DNA from: Verrucomicrobiaceae bacterium
Lineage (GTDB): Bacteria > Verrucomicrobiota > Verrucomicrobiae > Verrucomicrobiales > Akkermansiaceae
DNA: 38,213 nucleotides
NCBI GenBank assembly: GCA_003820635.1
Contig: RPOS01000024.1
Location: 1-38,213 of the forward strand
Reading direction: 5' to 3'
Shown here: positions 19,870-30,423 of the stretch, piece by piece
Layout: every line of letters starts with the position of its first letter
How positions within the stretch are numbered: the stretch's first letter is position 1
Translations under genes and position numbers: made by a program
The notes under the pieces: model-generated
Databases searched by the model: none
Seen by the model: only the letters and a program-made list of their open reading frames with translations
What the model was told of the DNA's origin: nothing

Positions 19870-22404
19870 TCAATCTTCCCAGATCATGTGTTTGAGTTGG
19901 AGCTGGTTGGCGCGGCTGGCGGCTTCTTCTGCGCGCGGGCCGTTGAAGGAGGCGATTTTGCGGGCGCAGGCAATGGCGGCGGGCCAGCGGCCGGCTTTTT
20001 CGAGCAAGGCGAGGGCGCGGAATCCGCAGAGCTCGAAGTAATGCCATTCTTCCGGCGGAGTCTCGGTTTCCAAGACCGAGTAGTAGGCGATGAAGGCCTC
20101 CCTTTCGCGTTTGCGGGATGGGTCTTTCGCATCGGGGATTTGTTCAAGGGTCCGGCCGCGCAGGTATTGCAGGCGGTGGCGGGCACCGGGTTGAGCGGGC
20201 TCGCTGGCGAGGAGCCGGTCATAGACGGCGAGCGCTTCGGTGAGGGACTCCGGATGGGTGCCGCCCTGGCCGTAGATCGCCTCGCCTAACAAAAACCCGG
20301 CGGGCAGATAGAGCGGATCGTTTTTTTCGAGCGAGTCCAGCCATTGACGCAGGAAGGCGGCGGCTTCCATCAGGCGGTTCATGTCGATCATGAGCCGGGC
20401 CTTCTCCAGCATGGCGATGGAGGCGAGCGGGCGATTCAGCGCGATGACCTTCTCGAAAAGCGCCAACGCTTCCTGCTGGGACTGGCTGGCGGGGATGAGT
20501 GCGGCGGAGCGGGCGGCCAGCAGCCAGGCAGCCTCGGCGCGGGCGGGGTCGCTGTCCGAGGCGGCGAGTTTTTCGAGCACCATGCGGGCTTCGTTGTAGC
20601 TGCTGGATTGGAAAAGATTGCGCCCCAGCACGAGCGCGGCCTCGGCGGCGGCGGGCTCGGCGGGAAATTGCTCGAGAATCTGGCGCGCGGTGGCGATGGC
20701 GGCGGCGGGTTGCTGCGAGAGGTCATCGATGCGCAGGCGGACCAGCGCGAGCCGCGAGGGGTTGAGCGTGGCGGATTTCTCCGGCTCGGCGGCGAGGGTT
20801 TCCAACTGGGCGCGGGCGAATGAAAGATCCACCTCCGGGCCGGACGCCAAGGCGGCCTCGGCAGCGGCGAGGCGGGCCTCCGGCACCCGCGGGTGTTCGG
20901 TGTGCTGGATGAGGAATTCCTCGATGGCGGCGCGTTTCGCGGCCGGATCCTCCTGCGAAAGGGCGCGCTCGAGCATGAGATCAGCGGCGAGCGCGGGATC
21001 CTGCGGCCCGGGGTTGCCGTCGGTTTTGACGAGCTGGAGGATGGCGGCATTGAAGCGGGCGGTTTTCGCTTCGTTTTCCGCAAGCGAACGGGCGGCCTCC
21101 TCAAACAGACTCGCGGCGCGCGCTTTGTCGCCCTTGGAAAACGCGCGCTTGGCCTCAAGGAAGGCAGCCTCGCCACGCAATGCGGCGGAGGACTCCCGCA
21201 GGCTTTCGAGCATGGAGAACGCACGCGCATCCTCGCCAGTAGCGAGGGCCTTGCGGGCGCTTTCAAACAAGGCGCGGCCGGCCAGCGGATGCTCCGGGAA
21301 GGAAAGCCGGAGCCGCGTCAACATCTGGCGCGCCTCGGCAGCGGCCTCGGGCGTGGCCATGCGCTGGAGGCCGAGCGCACGGGTGAAAAGCGCGTGGACG
21401 ATCAGCTCGCCAGTGGCACCGGGCATGGGCCAGGCACCAGCCGCCGAATCAGCAGCCACCAGCAATCCGGTGGCCGGAAACTCGGGTGGAGTGATCCACT
21501 CGGTGAGTTTCGCGAGGATCGGATCCGAGACAGCGGGCGAGGCGGGCATGGCATCCAGCAGCCGTTGGAATAGCGCGTCCAGGCAGGGCGAATCTGGATT
21601 TGCCTGGATGAAGGCGAGTAGGAAAGCCGACGCAGCATCCGGATTTTTCCGGGCGAGAAACGTGTCCGCCAGGCCCACTGCGGCCAGATGGTGGCGTTCG
21701 AGCGATTGTCCCTGCAGTTGGTCGATCAATGATTGGAACACGGATGCGGCATCAGCCGGGCGGCCCTCCGCCAGCAGCAGTTGTGCTTCGAGCAATGCCG
21801 CAAGCGAGCGGTCCGCCGTGGCAAACGCTGCGGCATCCGGCATGATTTTCCGGGCCTTGGCGGTTTTGCGCGCATCCAGCAGGATTTCCACCTGATGAAG
21901 CCGTGCCTTGGCGGCAAGCGCCGCGTCCGCCTTGCTGGCGAGGAAATCGAGCGTTTCCATGGCGGACTCCGGCTTGCCGAGCGCGAGCTGCAGGTTTGTG
22001 ACGGTGAAAGCGGCCTCGCTTGGGAATGGCGACGCCCGATCCTGAAGCAGCGGAGCCAGCACATCGAGCGCCTCGCCAAAACGGCCGAGACCCGCCAGCG
22101 CCTGGCCTTTCCAAAATGGCGCTTCCGGATGCGAGGAAACAAACGACTCACCCAGCAGGGCCAGCGCCTCCGCCGGTTTGCCGTCACGGATCCATGCCTC
22201 GGCCAGGCGGATCGCCACGCCGGATTTCTCCTCGGGCTTGAGGGAGTTTTCCGCGAGGCATTCGTCGAAATGAAGCGCGGCCATTTCCCACAAGCCGGCG
22301 GCCAGAGCCTCATCGCCCAGCCGCATCCGCGCGCCGGCATCCCGCCCGGGAAGGGCGGACTGCATCGCGAGCAGCATCAGCGGGAAAATCGACCTGAAGT
22401 TCAT
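19870..22404 (-). CDS. Exported large TPR-repeat protein
   Basis: An 844-residue protein with a signal peptide (MNFRSIFPLMLLAMQSALPG) followed almost entirely by helix-turn-helix TPR-like repeats rich in Ala, Leu and Glu. Examples are EMAALHFDECLAENSLKPEE, PAEALALLGESFVSSHPEAP and SYNEARMVLEKLAASDSDP. No catalytic motif or transmembrane segment is seen. It resembles the long periplasmic TPR proteins common in Verrucomicrobia and Planctomycetes, which probably act as scaffolds in secretion or outer-membrane complexes; the particular partner is unknown. The frame is open upstream to 22503, but ATG 22404 is chosen for the signal peptide. It is divergent from the GT35 gene across about 212 bp that presumably carry both promoters. 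Confidence 0.7.
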   Translation of the reverse strand: MNFRSIFPLMLLAMQSALPGRDAGARMRLGDEALAAGLWEMAALHFDECLAENSLKPEEKSGVAIRLAEAWIRDGKPAEALALLGESFVSSHPEAPFWKGQALAGLGRFGEALDVLAPLLQDRASPFPSEAAFTVTNLQLALGKPESAMETLDFLASKADAALAAKARLHQVEILLDARKTAKARKIMPDAAAFATADRSLAALLEAQLLLAEGRPADAASVFQSLIDQLQGQSLERHHLAAVGLADTFLARKNPDAASAFLLAFIQANPDSPCLDALFQRLLDAMPASPAVSDPILAKLTEWITPPEFPATGLLVAADSAAGAWPMPGATGELIVHALFTRALGLQRMATPEAAAEARQMLTRLRLSFPEHPLAGRALFESARKALATGEDARAFSMLESLRESSAALRGEAAFLEAKRAFSKGDKARAASLFEEAARSLAENEAKTARFNAAILQLVKTDGNPGPQDPALAADLMLERALSQEDPAAKRAAIEEFLIQHTEHPRVPEARLAAAEAALASGPEVDLSFARAQLETLAAEPEKSATLNPSRLALVRLRIDDLSQQPAAAIATARQILEQFPAEPAAAEAALVLGRNLFQSSSYNEARMVLEKLAASDSDPARAEAAWLLAARSAALIPASQSQQEALALFEKVIALNRPLASIAMLEKARLMIDMNRLMEAAAFLRQWLDSLEKNDPLYLPAGFLLGEAIYGQGGTHPESLTEALAVYDRLLASEPAQPGARHRLQYLRGRTLEQIPDAKDPSRKREREAFIAYYSVLETETPPEEWHYFELCGFRALALLEKAGRWPAAIACARKIASFNGPRAEEAASRANQLQLKHMIWED

Positions 22405-22616
22405 CCGGCTCGCGGAGTCTGGCGCTGTCGCGTGGCCATGGCGAGCCCTGATGTAGGGCCGGAGAAAATCGCGTGATTTTGGTATGAAACGAGCAGCAGT
22501 CACTACCCCGTGCTGGACAAGTGCCCGGCATGGACCCAGTTTCCCGCCCTCCGGTCCGCCAGCTCCATGCGAACTGCCCCAACGGCCCGGAAAATTTTTT
22601 CCCTATCAGAAACATC

Positions 22617-24284
22617 ATGGCCTCCTCCTTTCTTCCCAAACCGTTCACCCATCACTACGAGATCGATCCCCAATACGCCAAGAGCGCGGTTTACATTTCC
22701 TGCGAGTTCGGCATCGACCAGAGTTTCAAGATCTACTCCGGCGGCCTCGGATTCCTGGCCGGTTCGCACATGCGCTCGGCGGCGGACCTCAAGCAGAATC
22801 TTTGCGGCATCGGCATCCTCTGGACATACGGTTACTACAACCAGGCCCGCGGCGAGGACCGCGAGCTGGCCATCCAGTTCCGCAAGAAGGAATACGCGTT
22901 CCTGCAGGACACCGGCATCCGCTTCACAGTGCCGGTGCACGGCCACCCGGTGTGGGTGAAAGCGATGTTCCTGCCGGGCGATGTCTTCGGCACGGTGCCG
23001 ATGTTTTTCCTCAGCACCGATGTGGAGGAAAATGACGCGCTCTCCCGTGCCATCACGCACCGCCTCTACGATCACGACCACCTGCGCCGCATCGCCCAAT
23101 ACATCATCCTCGGCGCCGGCGCGGGACGCCTGCTCGACGAGCTCGGCGTGGACCCGGAAGTCTGGCACCTCAACGAGGCCCACGGTCTGGCCGCCGCCTT
23201 CCACCTCTACGAGAAGCACCACAGCCTGGAGGAGGTGAAAAAACGCCTCGTCTTCACCACCCACACGCCGGAGGACGCCGGCAACGAGCGCCACGACTTC
23301 AATCTGCTGCGCGATTTCTCGTTCTTCGGCGGCGTGCCGGAAGAAGAAGTGCGGGACATCACCGGCATCGAGGGCGATGAATTCAACCACTCGCTCGCGG
23401 CGCTGCGTCTCGCGCGCATTGCCAACGGCGTTTCCAAGCTCCATGGCGAGGTGTCCCGCCAGATGTGGAGCGGCTATCCGAATATCTGCCCCATCACCCA
23501 CATCACCAACGCCCAGAACAAGAAATACTGGGCGGATCACGGGCTGGAGCACGCCCGCACCTGCGGCAGCGCGGAGGAAATGCGCCACCGCAAGCGCGAG
23601 CTCAAGGAGCGCCTCTTCCGCGTGGTGGCGGACCAGACCGGCAAGCTTTTCAAACCGGACGTGCTGACCATCGTCTGGGCGCGGCGTTTCGCCGGCTACA
23701 AGCGGCCGGACCTCATCACACGTGACATCAAGCTGTTCCGCGAGATGCTCAACAACAACCAATACCCGGTGCAGATGATCTGGGCGGGCAAACCCTATCC
23801 CTTCGATTACAACGCCATCGAAATCTTCAACGGCCTGATCCGCACCACCCGGGATTTTCCCAACGCCACCGTGCTCGTCGGCTACGAACTCGAACTCTCG
23901 CGCTTTCTCAAGAACGGCTCGGACATCTGGCTCAACAACCCGGTGGTCACCCGCGAGGCTTCCGGCACTTCCGGCATGACCGCCGCCATGAATGCCTCGG
24001 TGAACCTTTCCACCTACGACGGCTGGGTCTGCGAGTTCGCCAAGGATGGTGAAAACTCGTTCATCATCCCCTCGCCGGATCCGGGCCTCAGCCCGGAGGA
24101 CCGCGACCGCCACGACCTGCTCGGTTTCTATCAGCTCCTCAACGAAAAAGTGCTGCCTGCCTATTATGACACACCGGAGGAATGGAGCCGCATCGTCTTC
24201 AACTCGATGAATGACGTGGTGCCCTTCTTCGACGCCGACCGCATGGCCGACGAGTATTACAAGAAGATCTACGAACCGGAGTGA
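22617..24284 (+). CDS. GT35 alpha-glucan phosphorylase homologue lacking the PLP lysine
   Basis: A 555-residue protein of the short alpha-glucan phosphorylase (GT35) type. Family blocks are clear: SCEFGIDQSFKIYSGGLGFL, WHLNEAHGLAAAFHLYEKHH, ARRFAGYKRPDLI and EASGTSGMTAAMN. The last is the pyridoxal-phosphate site, whose usual form is E-A-[SC]-G-x-[GS]-x-M-K. Here the residue after Met is Thr455 (codon 23979-23981), not Lys, so the Schiff base that holds PLP cannot form at that position. The protein may be a non-phosphorolytic glucan-binding or transferase relative, or belong to a lysine-less subfamily. ATG 22617 is preferred because family similarity starts there, though the frame is open from 22521. 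Function in glycogen turnover is therefore uncertain. Confidence 0.8.
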   Translation: MASSFLPKPFTHHYEIDPQYAKSAVYISCEFGIDQSFKIYSGGLGFLAGSHMRSAADLKQNLCGIGILWTYGYYNQARGEDRELAIQFRKKEYAFLQDTGIRFTVPVHGHPVWVKAMFLPGDVFGTVPMFFLSTDVEENDALSRAITHRLYDHDHLRRIAQYIILGAGAGRLLDELGVDPEVWHLNEAHGLAAAFHLYEKHHSLEEVKKRLVFTTHTPEDAGNERHDFNLLRDFSFFGGVPEEEVRDITGIEGDEFNHSLAALRLARIANGVSKLHGEVSRQMWSGYPNICPITHITNAQNKKYWADHGLEHARTCGSAEEMRHRKRELKERLFRVVADQTGKLFKPDVLTIVWARRFAGYKRPDLITRDIKLFREMLNNNQYPVQMIWAGKPYPFDYNAIEIFNGLIRTTRDFPNATVLVGYELELSRFLKNGSDIWLNNPVVTREASGTSGMTAAMNASVNLSTYDGWVCEFAKDGENSFIIPSPDPGLSPEDRDRHDLLGFYQLLNEKVLPAYYDTPEEWSRIVFNSMNDVVPFFDADRMADEYYKKIYEPE

Positions 24285-24331
24285 TGAGTCCGGCGCGGTT
24301 TCATCCGGGATGCGTCTGATGCGCCAAGGCT

Positions 24332-25039
24332 TCAGACGGTTTTTCCCCTGCCACCGCGCCATGGCAGCGCCAGCAGCAGGAACAGGCACAAGGCAATCGC
24401 CTGCATTGTGAAAAGATACCACGGCCACGGGCCGAGGTGGTCGATCAGGCTCGGGTTGTCCGGTGGCCGCGAGGCAAAGCCGAAGTTGGTTTCCAGCAGG
24501 CGGTTGATGCCAAGCGCGAAGACCAGATAGACGACCGACCAGCCATAGACTTCCAGCGGGCTTTTCCACAGCGGTTGTTTCGGCCGCCAGCCTTCCACGA
24601 TGGGCAGGTAGAGCGCGGCACCGACGATGGCGAAGTGCTGGATGAAAAAGGTGAAGTATGGCCAGGTCGGGAAACCAATACCGAGGGCCGGCGTGAGCAG
24701 CGCCTGCAGGGTGGCGGCAAGGCCCCAGAAATAGGTGAGCGCGCAGAGCACCGGGCGCTTGGTGAGCAGCGCGAAACCGGCGGTCATCGCCGCGATGTCG
24801 CAGAGGTGGAGCGGCAGGATGTTGTCCATGGCCAGCGGCTTGCCGAGCGAAAGCCATGCCGCTTGGTTGAGCGGATAGGCGCTGAGGTTGGCGAATGCCA
24901 GCAGCGCGGTGGCCAGTGTCCGGCCCCTGCCGCCGCGCCGTCCCACGGCTAACAGAACCAACACCGCGATGCCGCCGGCAAGCAGGGCGGCGTAGTGTTC
25001 GTGGCTGAATGGCTGGAAGGGCATGGCGGAATTGGGCAT
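24332..25039 (-). CDS. YwaF/TIGR02206-type integral membrane protein
   Basis: A 235-residue protein with about seven hydrophobic segments. The opening MPFQPFSHEHYAALL and the block DNILPLHLCDIAAM, with a conserved His in a membrane segment, are typical of the YwaF family (TIGR02206, related to TMEM164). YFTFFIQHFAIVGAALYLP and a C-terminal GPWPWYLFTMQAIAL segment complete the usual pattern. The biochemical role of bacterial members is unknown. Translation could start at 25039 or at the second Met (25024). It converges on the GT35 gene with a 47-bp gap and lies 26 bp downstream of the M16 peptidase gene on the same strand. Confidence 0.8.
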   Translation of the reverse strand: MPNSAMPFQPFSHEHYAALLAGGIAVLVLLAVGRRGGRGRTLATALLAFANLSAYPLNQAAWLSLGKPLAMDNILPLHLCDIAAMTAGFALLTKRPVLCALTYFWGLAATLQALLTPALGIGFPTWPYFTFFIQHFAIVGAALYLPIVEGWRPKQPLWKSPLEVYGWSVVYLVFALGINRLLETNFGFASRPPDNPSLIDHLGPWPWYLFTMQAIALCLFLLLALPWRGGRGKTV

Positions 25040-25065
25040 CCCGGATGATGCCAGGGACTTGCGTG

Positions 25066-26301
25066 TCAAGCGGGCTGGATCCCGGCGATGGCGGGTGTCT
25101 GGTTGTGGAAGATCGTGCGGGCGATGGATTGGATTTCCGCGTCGGTAACGGCCAGCACGCGGTCCCGCCACTCGGAGTGGGGCGGGATCCGGTTGAAGTC
25201 CAGCACGCCCTCGCCGGCCCATGCGGCATGGGCGGCGGTGGACTCGAAGGCGAGCTTGCTCTGGGCGATGGCCAGGCGCTTGGCACGCTCGAGTTCTCCC
25301 GGGCGCGGGCCCTTGGAGCAGAGATCGTGAATCTCGCGGTGAATGCAGGCGAGTGCCTCCTCGCGGGCGTCGGGGTCGAGCCCGGCGTTGATTTCAAACG
25401 CGCCCGTTTCATGGAACAGCGTGACATCCGTGCTGATCTGGTAGCACAGCCCGCGTTCCTCACGCAGTTCGAGAAAGAGCCGCGAGCTGGCGGTTTCCCC
25501 GAGCATCAGGCTGACCAGGCGCAGCGCGTGGCGCGAGTCCGCATGGCGGCCGGGCGCGTGCCAGGCGAGCGAGAGCTGGAGCTGGTCGGTCTCGCGGGTT
25601 TCCATCAGCTCCTGCGGCGGCCATTGCGAGCGGTCGAAGGGCAGCGGCGCCTGCCCGCCGCGGAAGTCCGGCGGCAGGTGCGGCGTGAGGACGCGCAGCA
25701 CCTCGTCCGCCGTGAACGGACCGGCGGCGGCGATCACCAGATCGCTGCGGAAATGATGGCGTGCACGGAATTCCAGCAAGGCCTGGCGATCAATGGCGGC
25801 GATGGTTTCCAGGGTGCCGGAGATCGGATGGCCGAGCGGGTGCCCGCCCCAGAGCGCCTTGGAAATGAGGTCGCCGATGTGGTCGGCGGGGCTCTCGCGA
25901 TACATGGTGATTTCCTCGCCGATGACTTCGCGTTCGAGCTGGATTTCCGGCTCGGGAAAAGCCGCGTGCCAGACCATGTCTGATAGAACATCCGCGAGCA
26001 GCGGTAGCAGTTCCGCCTCGCCGCGGCCTTCATAGACCGTCTGGTCCTCGGAGGTGCAGGCATTGATCTGACCGCCGGCATTCTCGATGTCGAAGCTCAG
26101 CTCGCGCGCGCTGCGGCGGGCCGTGCCCTTGAAGACCATGTGCTCCACGAAGTGGGCCAAGCCCGCGGGTAGCCCGTTCTCGTCGCGGCTGCCGGCTGGA
26201 ATGTGGATGGTGAGCGCCGCGCATTCGGAATCCGGCAACGTGGCCACCGCAAGGCGTGGTCCGTGGGGAATCTGCCGCCATTCGTAGGATGCCTTGTTCA
26301 T
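25066..26301 (-). CDS. M16-family zinc peptidase
   Basis: A 411-residue insulinase/processing-peptidase-type protein. The inverted zinc motif HxxEH is present as HFVEH (His50, Glu53, His54) within GLPAGLAHFVEHMVFKGTAR, and the distal glutamate region ELLPLLADVLSDMVWHAAF and the EIQLEREVIGEEI helix follow. The C-terminal half (about 190-400), starting with HHFRSDLVIAAAGPF and containing LFLELREERGLCYQIST, is the second M16 domain. No signal peptide is seen, so it is probably cytoplasmic. Its start overlaps the ispD stop by four bases, so the two are co-translated; the functional link is not obvious. Confidence 0.92.
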   Translation of the reverse strand: MNKASYEWRQIPHGPRLAVATLPDSECAALTIHIPAGSRDENGLPAGLAHFVEHMVFKGTARRSARELSFDIENAGGQINACTSEDQTVYEGRGEAELLPLLADVLSDMVWHAAFPEPEIQLEREVIGEEITMYRESPADHIGDLISKALWGGHPLGHPISGTLETIAAIDRQALLEFRARHHFRSDLVIAAAGPFTADEVLRVLTPHLPPDFRGGQAPLPFDRSQWPPQELMETRETDQLQLSLAWHAPGRHADSRHALRLVSLMLGETASSRLFLELREERGLCYQISTDVTLFHETGAFEINAGLDPDAREEALACIHREIHDLCSKGPRPGELERAKRLAIAQSKLAFESTAAHAAWAGEGVLDFNRIPPHSEWRDRVLAVTDAEIQSIARTIFHNQTPAIAGIQPA

Positions 26302-26987
26302 GATGCTTGTCCGATCAGCGCCTCCGCCAGCGCCAGATCCGCGGGGGTGGTGATTTTCAAATTCGGATGCAGTGATTCGATGAATTTCACCTTCACTCCG
26401 GTTTGTTGCACGGCGGAAACCTCGTCGGTCACCGCTAGCCCGCGGGCGGAAACATTTTGATAGGCTTCGCGCAGGACAGAGGTTTCAAAGACCTGCGGAG
26501 TTTCCATGCACCAGAGGTTCTCGCGGTCCACCGATTCCACACAGAAGCCCCCGGCGTCGGATCGTTTCATCGTTTCCGTCGCGCGCCGGGCGAGAGAGGC
26601 CGCCCGGTGGATGGACGCCGCGGCGACACAGGCATCGATGTCCGCGGGCGAAACCAGCGGCCTTGCGCCATCATGCACCGCCACGAAAAGGACATCCTCA
26701 CCCAGTGCCGCAAGGCCATTCATCACCGACTCCTGGCGCTCGGCCCCGCCATCGGTGCGCAGCACGGGTTTGCTGAAAGCCACCCCCTCTAACAATTTCC
26801 AGCGTTCTTCCGGGCAGACGACAATGACCGAATGAATCGACTCCGCGTTGAGGAAGGCCTCCAGCGTGCGGCGCAGGACCGGCACGCCCGCCAGCGGCCA
26901 GGCGAGCTTGTCCATGCCCATGCGCCGGCTGGATCCCGCCGCCACGATGATGGCGGAGCAGGAAGGGTGGGGTAGGGGGCTGGACAT
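26298..26987 (-). CDS. ispD: 2-C-methyl-D-erythritol 4-phosphate cytidylyltransferase
   Basis: A 229-residue cytidylyltransferase of the MEP isoprenoid pathway, which joins CTP and MEP to give CDP-ME. The nucleotide-binding motif AIIVAAGSSRRMGMDK is at about 12-27; RTDGGAERQESVMNGL and VAVHDGARPLVSP are the CTP-contacting and catalytic blocks, and METPQVFETSVLREAY is the conserved substrate loop. LKITTPADLALAEALI closes the fold. Length is normal, with no ispF fusion. It overlaps the M16 peptidase gene by four bases. Confidence 0.93.
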   Translation of the reverse strand: MSSPLPHPSCSAIIVAAGSSRRMGMDKLAWPLAGVPVLRRTLEAFLNAESIHSVIVVCPEERWKLLEGVAFSKPVLRTDGGAERQESVMNGLAALGEDVLFVAVHDGARPLVSPADIDACVAAASIHRAASLARRATETMKRSDAGGFCVESVDRENLWCMETPQVFETSVLREAYQNVSARGLAVTDEVSAVQQTGVKVKFIESLHPNLKITTPADLALAEALIGQAS

Positions 26988-27074
26988 CGGCGGTCGATAG
27001 GGTGCGCCGCGGTTCTTAGCAGCCCCGCCCGCTCGCGGGAAAGCGGCAAGTTCGGGTATTCGATAGCAGATGCG

Positions 27075-30000
27075 TCAGGCGAGTGCGGCGGCCAGATCGG
27101 CGGCGCGCTGGTCGCTGTTGGTGAAGGCCAGCGTTTGCTGGAGATGTGCCTGCGCCCCGGCGATGTCACCCAGTCCATGGCATGCGAGTGCGATGAGCAG
27201 GTGGTTCTCCGCGTTGCGCCGGGCTTGCAGGTCTTCTTCAAAGACCAGCAGGTTGGGCAAAGACGTGGCGAAATAATCAATGACGGCGGTTTCACCGAGT
27301 TTGGCCTCGGCATAAGTCTTGAGGTCCTCGAAAACCGCCTTTGCCTGATCCTCGCAGCCGAGCTCCCGCAACGACAGGCCGCGGAAATAGGTCAGCGGGC
27401 TGTGGGCGGTGACGGCCATTTCGGAGAAATCCCCGCTTTCGTCGGCGGATCGTTTGAAATGATCCGCCGCTTCCGCAGTCCTGCCGAGCTGCTTGAGCGC
27501 GCGGCCGATCCGGTGGTTCACATCCGCCTTGGCCTGCAGCAAATGATAGGCCTCGCCCAGGCTTTCGGGCGTCTCCATCGCTCCGGTGAAATGATCGAGC
27601 GCGGCCGCCGCGTCGCCGCCTTCGAGCGCCTTGCATCCGAGCAACAGGTGCGCGGTGGTGAATTGCCGCAGCACCGCACCCTCGCCGCCCTCCCATGGGT
27701 GAAAACGCCGGGAAGTCACCAGTTCCAGCGCTTTTTCGGGATTTCCTGTTAGATTGTATAACCCGGCGAGCGCGACCGTGCAGTCGTCACGCTGCATGAC
27801 GCGGTCGATGTGCGTATCAAGAAACACAAGCCGGTCCGCAAGCGGATCATTCAACTTCGCGCGGAGTTGATCATACTCGGAAACCAGCCGTGGGTCCGCC
27901 TTGTCGAGTTCCAGCGCCTTGAGATAGCAGGCGCGGGCGGCGTCTCCATCGCGGCGGACATTCCACAAGGCGATCCCCAGGTTGCGGTGGACGGTGGCGA
28001 AACCCGCGCCGTCATCCACGGCGCGCTGCCAGGCGGCGATGGCATCTTCGTGGCGCTTGAGATCGTAGTAGTAATTGCCAAGCGCGAAGCAGGCGACGGG
28101 ATCCGAGCCAGGTTGTTCAAGCGCCCATTCGAGAACAAGTTGCTCGTGCAGGCGCGAGGGGAAAAAATAATCCGGCGATTGGTGGCGGGCGGCGGCGAGG
28201 TCGGCCGGATCGCGGCTAAGCCAGGCCCGCAGGTAGTGGGTCATGGCCGTGCGCTCAAGCGGGTTGGGAACCGCGACCGGCGTGACGGGAGCCTTGTGGT
28301 GGGCTTCGAGGAGTGCGAGGGCCTCGTCATGAAAACTCGCTTCGATGAAATCGAAGGCGATATCGAGAATGGTTTGGGCGTCGTTGCGGGAGTTTCCCGG
28401 GATTCGGATTTTGGCATGGCGGATGAAATCCGCCGCCACGGTGGCGAAATGATCGAGCGGATCGAGTGTCAGCACATCCTCAAGGATTTCGGCCGCATCC
28501 TCCACTTCGGACAAATGACTCGCGATCACGGCCTGCAGAACCATCCCCTTGGTATGGTCCGCATTGGTCGCGAGCGACTCCTCAAGATGTCCAAGCGCGG
28601 TGTCGAAATCACGTCTGCGGCAATCGAGGCACGCGAGCTGAAAGTAAGCCGCCGATCTCCACGCCTGATTCCAGGTGGCCTTGTAGAAGAACGGATAGGC
28701 TTCCTCATGTCTGCCTTGAAACACGAGCGCCAACCCGAGGAAATAATGCGCCTCGCCGGTTTCCGGGTTCGGGTGGCGCCGCGTCAGCCGTGCGATGGCC
28801 GCACGGAAATGAGGTTCCGCATCGCTCCAGCGCCCTTGTCTGAGCGCGCGTCGGCCCATGCCGATGTTGCAGCGCGCGTCGCCCGGATCGCGGGCCAACG
28901 CTTCCTGCCAGTAAATCTCCGGCGTGCGCGTGGGATGCCGGTAAAGCTCAAGATGCTCTCCGGTGAAATACAACTCATCGGAGGATGTGATATCCGAAGG
29001 CGCGGCTGGTTCGGTGGCCACTTCGCGATCGCGATTCGCTGCAGTGGTGTCAACCGGACGATAACCCAGCACAAGCCCGCCGTCCGCATCGAGCACCATC
29101 GCGGACAATTCACATGGATTCTCGCCGCCGAAACGCAGCTCCGCGTGTTGCCATGACTCACCGGGCTTCAATGAAAGCGGGGTTTCCAGCAGCAATCGAT
29201 CGCCATGCCGGACCTGGAGTTTCGCGCCGCTCAGTCTTTCGGAAACACAGATGCCGAGCTCGATCATCCGGTCGTCACGGACCACCAACCTGAGGGCAAC
29301 GCGTTCGTTCGCCTGCTGCACAGGCCCGATGCCCTGGATCGGCCACCAGAACTGGGAGAATGTCTTGGTTTCGTAGGGTGCGAGATAGGCGAAGTCAGGT
29401 TGGTTGTCGGTGTAAACCCCGGCCATCAATTCGATGTAGGGGCCGTTGGAATCCGTCAACTCTCGATCCCACGCATGGCCGAATCCATGGTCGCCCCAGG
29501 TCCATTGTTTCTTGCCAGGCGTGATGTGACGGTTGGCCACATGCACGAAGCCGCCGCCGGCCTTGAAATCATAACCGCCGAAGAAATCAAACTGCGTCTG
29601 GCAGATCATGTAACTGGTGGGCACCGGGATGTTCTTATACCAGGCAAGGTCGTTCGAGCCCGGCCGGTTCTGATAGTCCACGCCGTAATACGGGTTTTCT
29701 GCGATCGGAAACGACGACATCGCGCGCACCGCGTGGTCGGCCACATAGGTCACGTCCGTCGGAAAGAACGCTTGGTACTGGTCGTGCACCATCGCCGCCA
29801 CGTTGGCCCACCAGAGGAAAGTCTGGGTGAGGGGAGTGCGGTTGTAGAGGCGCGCGCGCAACTCAATGAGTGAGGATCCGGGGCGCAGGCGGATGCCATG
29901 CATGCCTTTGAGACGGTTGAGCGGATCGTGTTCGCTCATCCACACGGTGCGCGCGCCGTCCTCCTCTTCCTCGATGAACACATCCGCGGGCATGAAAGTG

Positions 30001-30378
30001 CCGGGGCGGTGGTGCTGCGGCCAGTTGAACTCGACACCGCCGGAGATCCACGGCCCGGCGAGACCGACGAGCGCCGGCTTGATCACATCGTTGCGATAGA
30101 AAAAAATCATAGTCCGCGTTCGTCTTGTCCTGGCCCAGATAGATGCGCCCGCCAATCTCCGGCAGCATGACGAGCCGGACAAACTCGTTTTCCAAGAGCG
30201 CGGATTGATAGGTGACGTCCTGCGGAGCATCAAAGACCTTGTCGATGAACGGCACCGGATAAACTTTGCCGGATGATCCCTGATAGACGCGCTTCTCGAA
30301 GAAGACCGGGTTTTTCTCCGGCTTTCCAACCGGATAGGTGGGGATGATTCGGGGTTCGATTTTGGCTGTTACGGTCAT
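27075..30378 (-). CDS. DUF5107-TPR protein, interrupted by a frameshift in a T7 run
   Basis: Read as one gene this is about 1,100 residues: an N-terminal DUF5107 domain (to about 370) and a long TPR superhelix. The first 90 residues (MTVTAKIEPRIIPTYPVGKP to YLGQDKTNADYDFF) are in one frame; the rest (YRNDVIKPALVGLAGPW onward, to 27075) is in another. The switch falls at seven consecutive T on the coding strand (A7 at 30100-30106): six would give the continuous sequence DYDFFYRNDV. Possible explanations are base-calling error, transcriptional slippage or real inactivation. Without the first part, translation could restart at ATG 30110. DUF5107 proteins occur in bacterial carbohydrate-use loci and have a galactose-mutarotase-like, sugar-binding appearance. 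It follows the symporter gene by 45 bp in the same direction. Confidence 0.78.
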
Positions 30379-30423
30379 GGGTGGGTAGATGCTGAAATAC
30401 TGAAAACTGAAACGCTGGGATAA

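Noticed and set aside
22503..25463. Minus-strand open frame of nearly 1,000 codons crossing the GT35 and YwaF genes
   Set aside because: It crosses several real genes with no recognisable family; the GT35 gene on the plus strand is certain.
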